Source: Macrotrachela quadricornifera
Taxonomy: Eukaryota > Rotifera > Eurotatoria > Philodinida > Philodinidae
Assembly: GCA_022393335.1 (NCBI GenBank)
Contig: JAJEKB010001062.1
Location: 272,790 to 336,789, forward strand
Length of the DNA: 64,000 nt
Direction: 5' to 3'
The notes under the pieces are model-generated. The model saw nothing but the letters and a program-made list of their open reading frames with translations, was not told where the DNA came from and searched no databases. The position numbers and the translations under genes are program-made. Of the stretch, positions 63,380 through 64,000 are shown piece after piece (positions within the stretch are counted from its first letter, which is position 1; each line of letters opens with the position of its first letter).

Positions 63380-64000
63380 ATGTCTAAACTGGTAACACCA
63401 AAACAAGAACCTATGGGTCCTGCTGCGGTTAGTAAATAATATTTTTTCTTTATAAAATTAGATTTTAATTATTTTCTTAGGTTCGTGATATTATGTTAGA
63501 TGCACAAAAACAAATACAAGCTCGACAACAAAAATTAAATTTTACTGTATGTATATAAATTTAGTTTATATATCATTTATTTTTTTTGTGAATTTTTTAA
63601 ATTTTAGGCACCAGCAGTATCTATGAATGCACAACAACGTTTAGCTGAACTTAAAGGACGAATTGCTAATCAAATGGGTAAAATTTCACAAAAGTTATTT
63701 TTTTGTTTTGATTTTATTAAAAACATTTTTTTTTTCTAGGACAAATTTTTCAAAATCCTCCAGTTGAAGATCGTGATCGACCTGTACATGTAACTATTGA
63801 TAAAGAAGGTCGTACAATAGATTCGCATACAGGTGAAGTTCTTCAAATTCCAAGTCGAACACCAACATTAAAAGCAAATCTTCGAGTACAAAAAAAAGAT
63901 GTTATTAAACAAGAACATCCAAAACTAAAAGCAGCAAAGGAAGTCGTTATTGAACATCCTGGTCTTGATGCATCGGCAGTACATTTTGATGCTCGAATTG
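63380..64000 (+). CDS. PRPF3: U4/U6 snRNP protein PRP3, 5' part only
   Basis: Exons seen are 63380-63427, 63481-63546, 63608-63677 and 63740 to beyond the window end. The gene is cut by the window. The product starts MSKLVTPKQEPMGPAAVRDI. It contains AQQRLAELKGRIANQMG, which resembles the short helix before the PRP3 domain, then VTIDKEGRTIDSHTGEVLQI and SRTPTLKANLRVQKKD. The last two blocks match the conserved PRPF3 segment with THRxPTLKANIR. PRPF3 binds U4/U6 RNA and PRPF4 in the tri-snRNP. The long N-terminal PWI region of vertebrate PRPF3 is absent from the part seen here, so either it is missing in this lineage or the true start is further upstream. The downstream DUF1115 and main PRP3 domain are outside the window. 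Confidence 0.85.

Noticed and set aside
1..64000. Bacterial contamination, CRISPR array or prokaryotic operon
   Set aside because: Spliceosomal introns throughout, animal-specific genes and no repeat-spacer arrays show that the window is animal nuclear DNA.

Overview
This window is nuclear DNA from a small invertebrate animal, most likely a rotifer and plausibly a bdelloid. The base composition is extremely AT-rich. Coding sequence is split into many short exons by GT-AG introns, most about 48 to 60 bases long. The gene set is bilaterian: Meis/homothorax and homeobrain-type homeodomain genes, a glypican, PLK4, a CNK scaffold, site-2 protease, neuronal-calcium-sensor proteins and the spliceosomal protein PRP3. 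The rotifer assignment is an inference. It rests on the F-box plus 'GAQYLA' leucine-rich-repeat protein, the compact introns and a single-exon bacterial-looking sugar epimerase, all common in rotifers. No marker sequence here proves it. I built the exon models by hand from splice sites, phase and family similarity. Every multi-exon complete model sums to a multiple of three.

Layout from left to right. An F-box/LRR gene lies at 835-2691 (+), with one LRR per exon. A one-exon secreted peptide, possibly a neuropeptide precursor, is at 3612-3887 (-). It is followed by 5.7 kb with no recognisable gene. Next come an 8-exon NCS-family calcium sensor (9631-10584, -) and a PKA-like kinase whose catalytic loop and DFG motif are both altered (11879-13847, -). 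A compact Meis/Hth TALE homeobox gene (14392-16231, +) is divergent from that kinase. An acetyl-CoA hydrolase/4-hydroxybutyrate CoA-transferase (18076-20120, +), a glypican (21647-24133, +) and a complete 15-exon PLK4 (25611-31676, +) follow.

From 31.7 to 39.9 kb there is a gene-poor, element-rich stretch. It holds a hairpin (foldback) element with arms of about 250 bases (33646-34197). It also holds a full-length but heavily broken RTE-type non-LTR retrotransposon (34833-38062), bounded by a 14-base target-site duplication.

The right half carries an intronless N-acylglucosamine 2-epimerase-family gene (39912-41090, -), a second, intronless EF-hand gene (41869-42465, +), a 19-exon CNK scaffold gene (42949-48078, +) and site-2 protease MBTPS2 (49801-54213, +), which has a 2.4 kb repeat-bearing intron. 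Then come homeobrain (55805-57289, -), an unrecognised type II membrane protein (60296-62366, -) and the first exons of PRPF3 (63380 to the window end, +).

The genes form no pathway cluster; this is an ordinary animal gene neighbourhood. The items most worth a second look are the orphan secreted peptide, the predicted pseudokinase, the exon-per-repeat LRR gene, the intronless epimerase as a transfer candidate, the orphan membrane protein, and the structured repeats at 33.6 kb, 49.2 kb and 51.9 kb.
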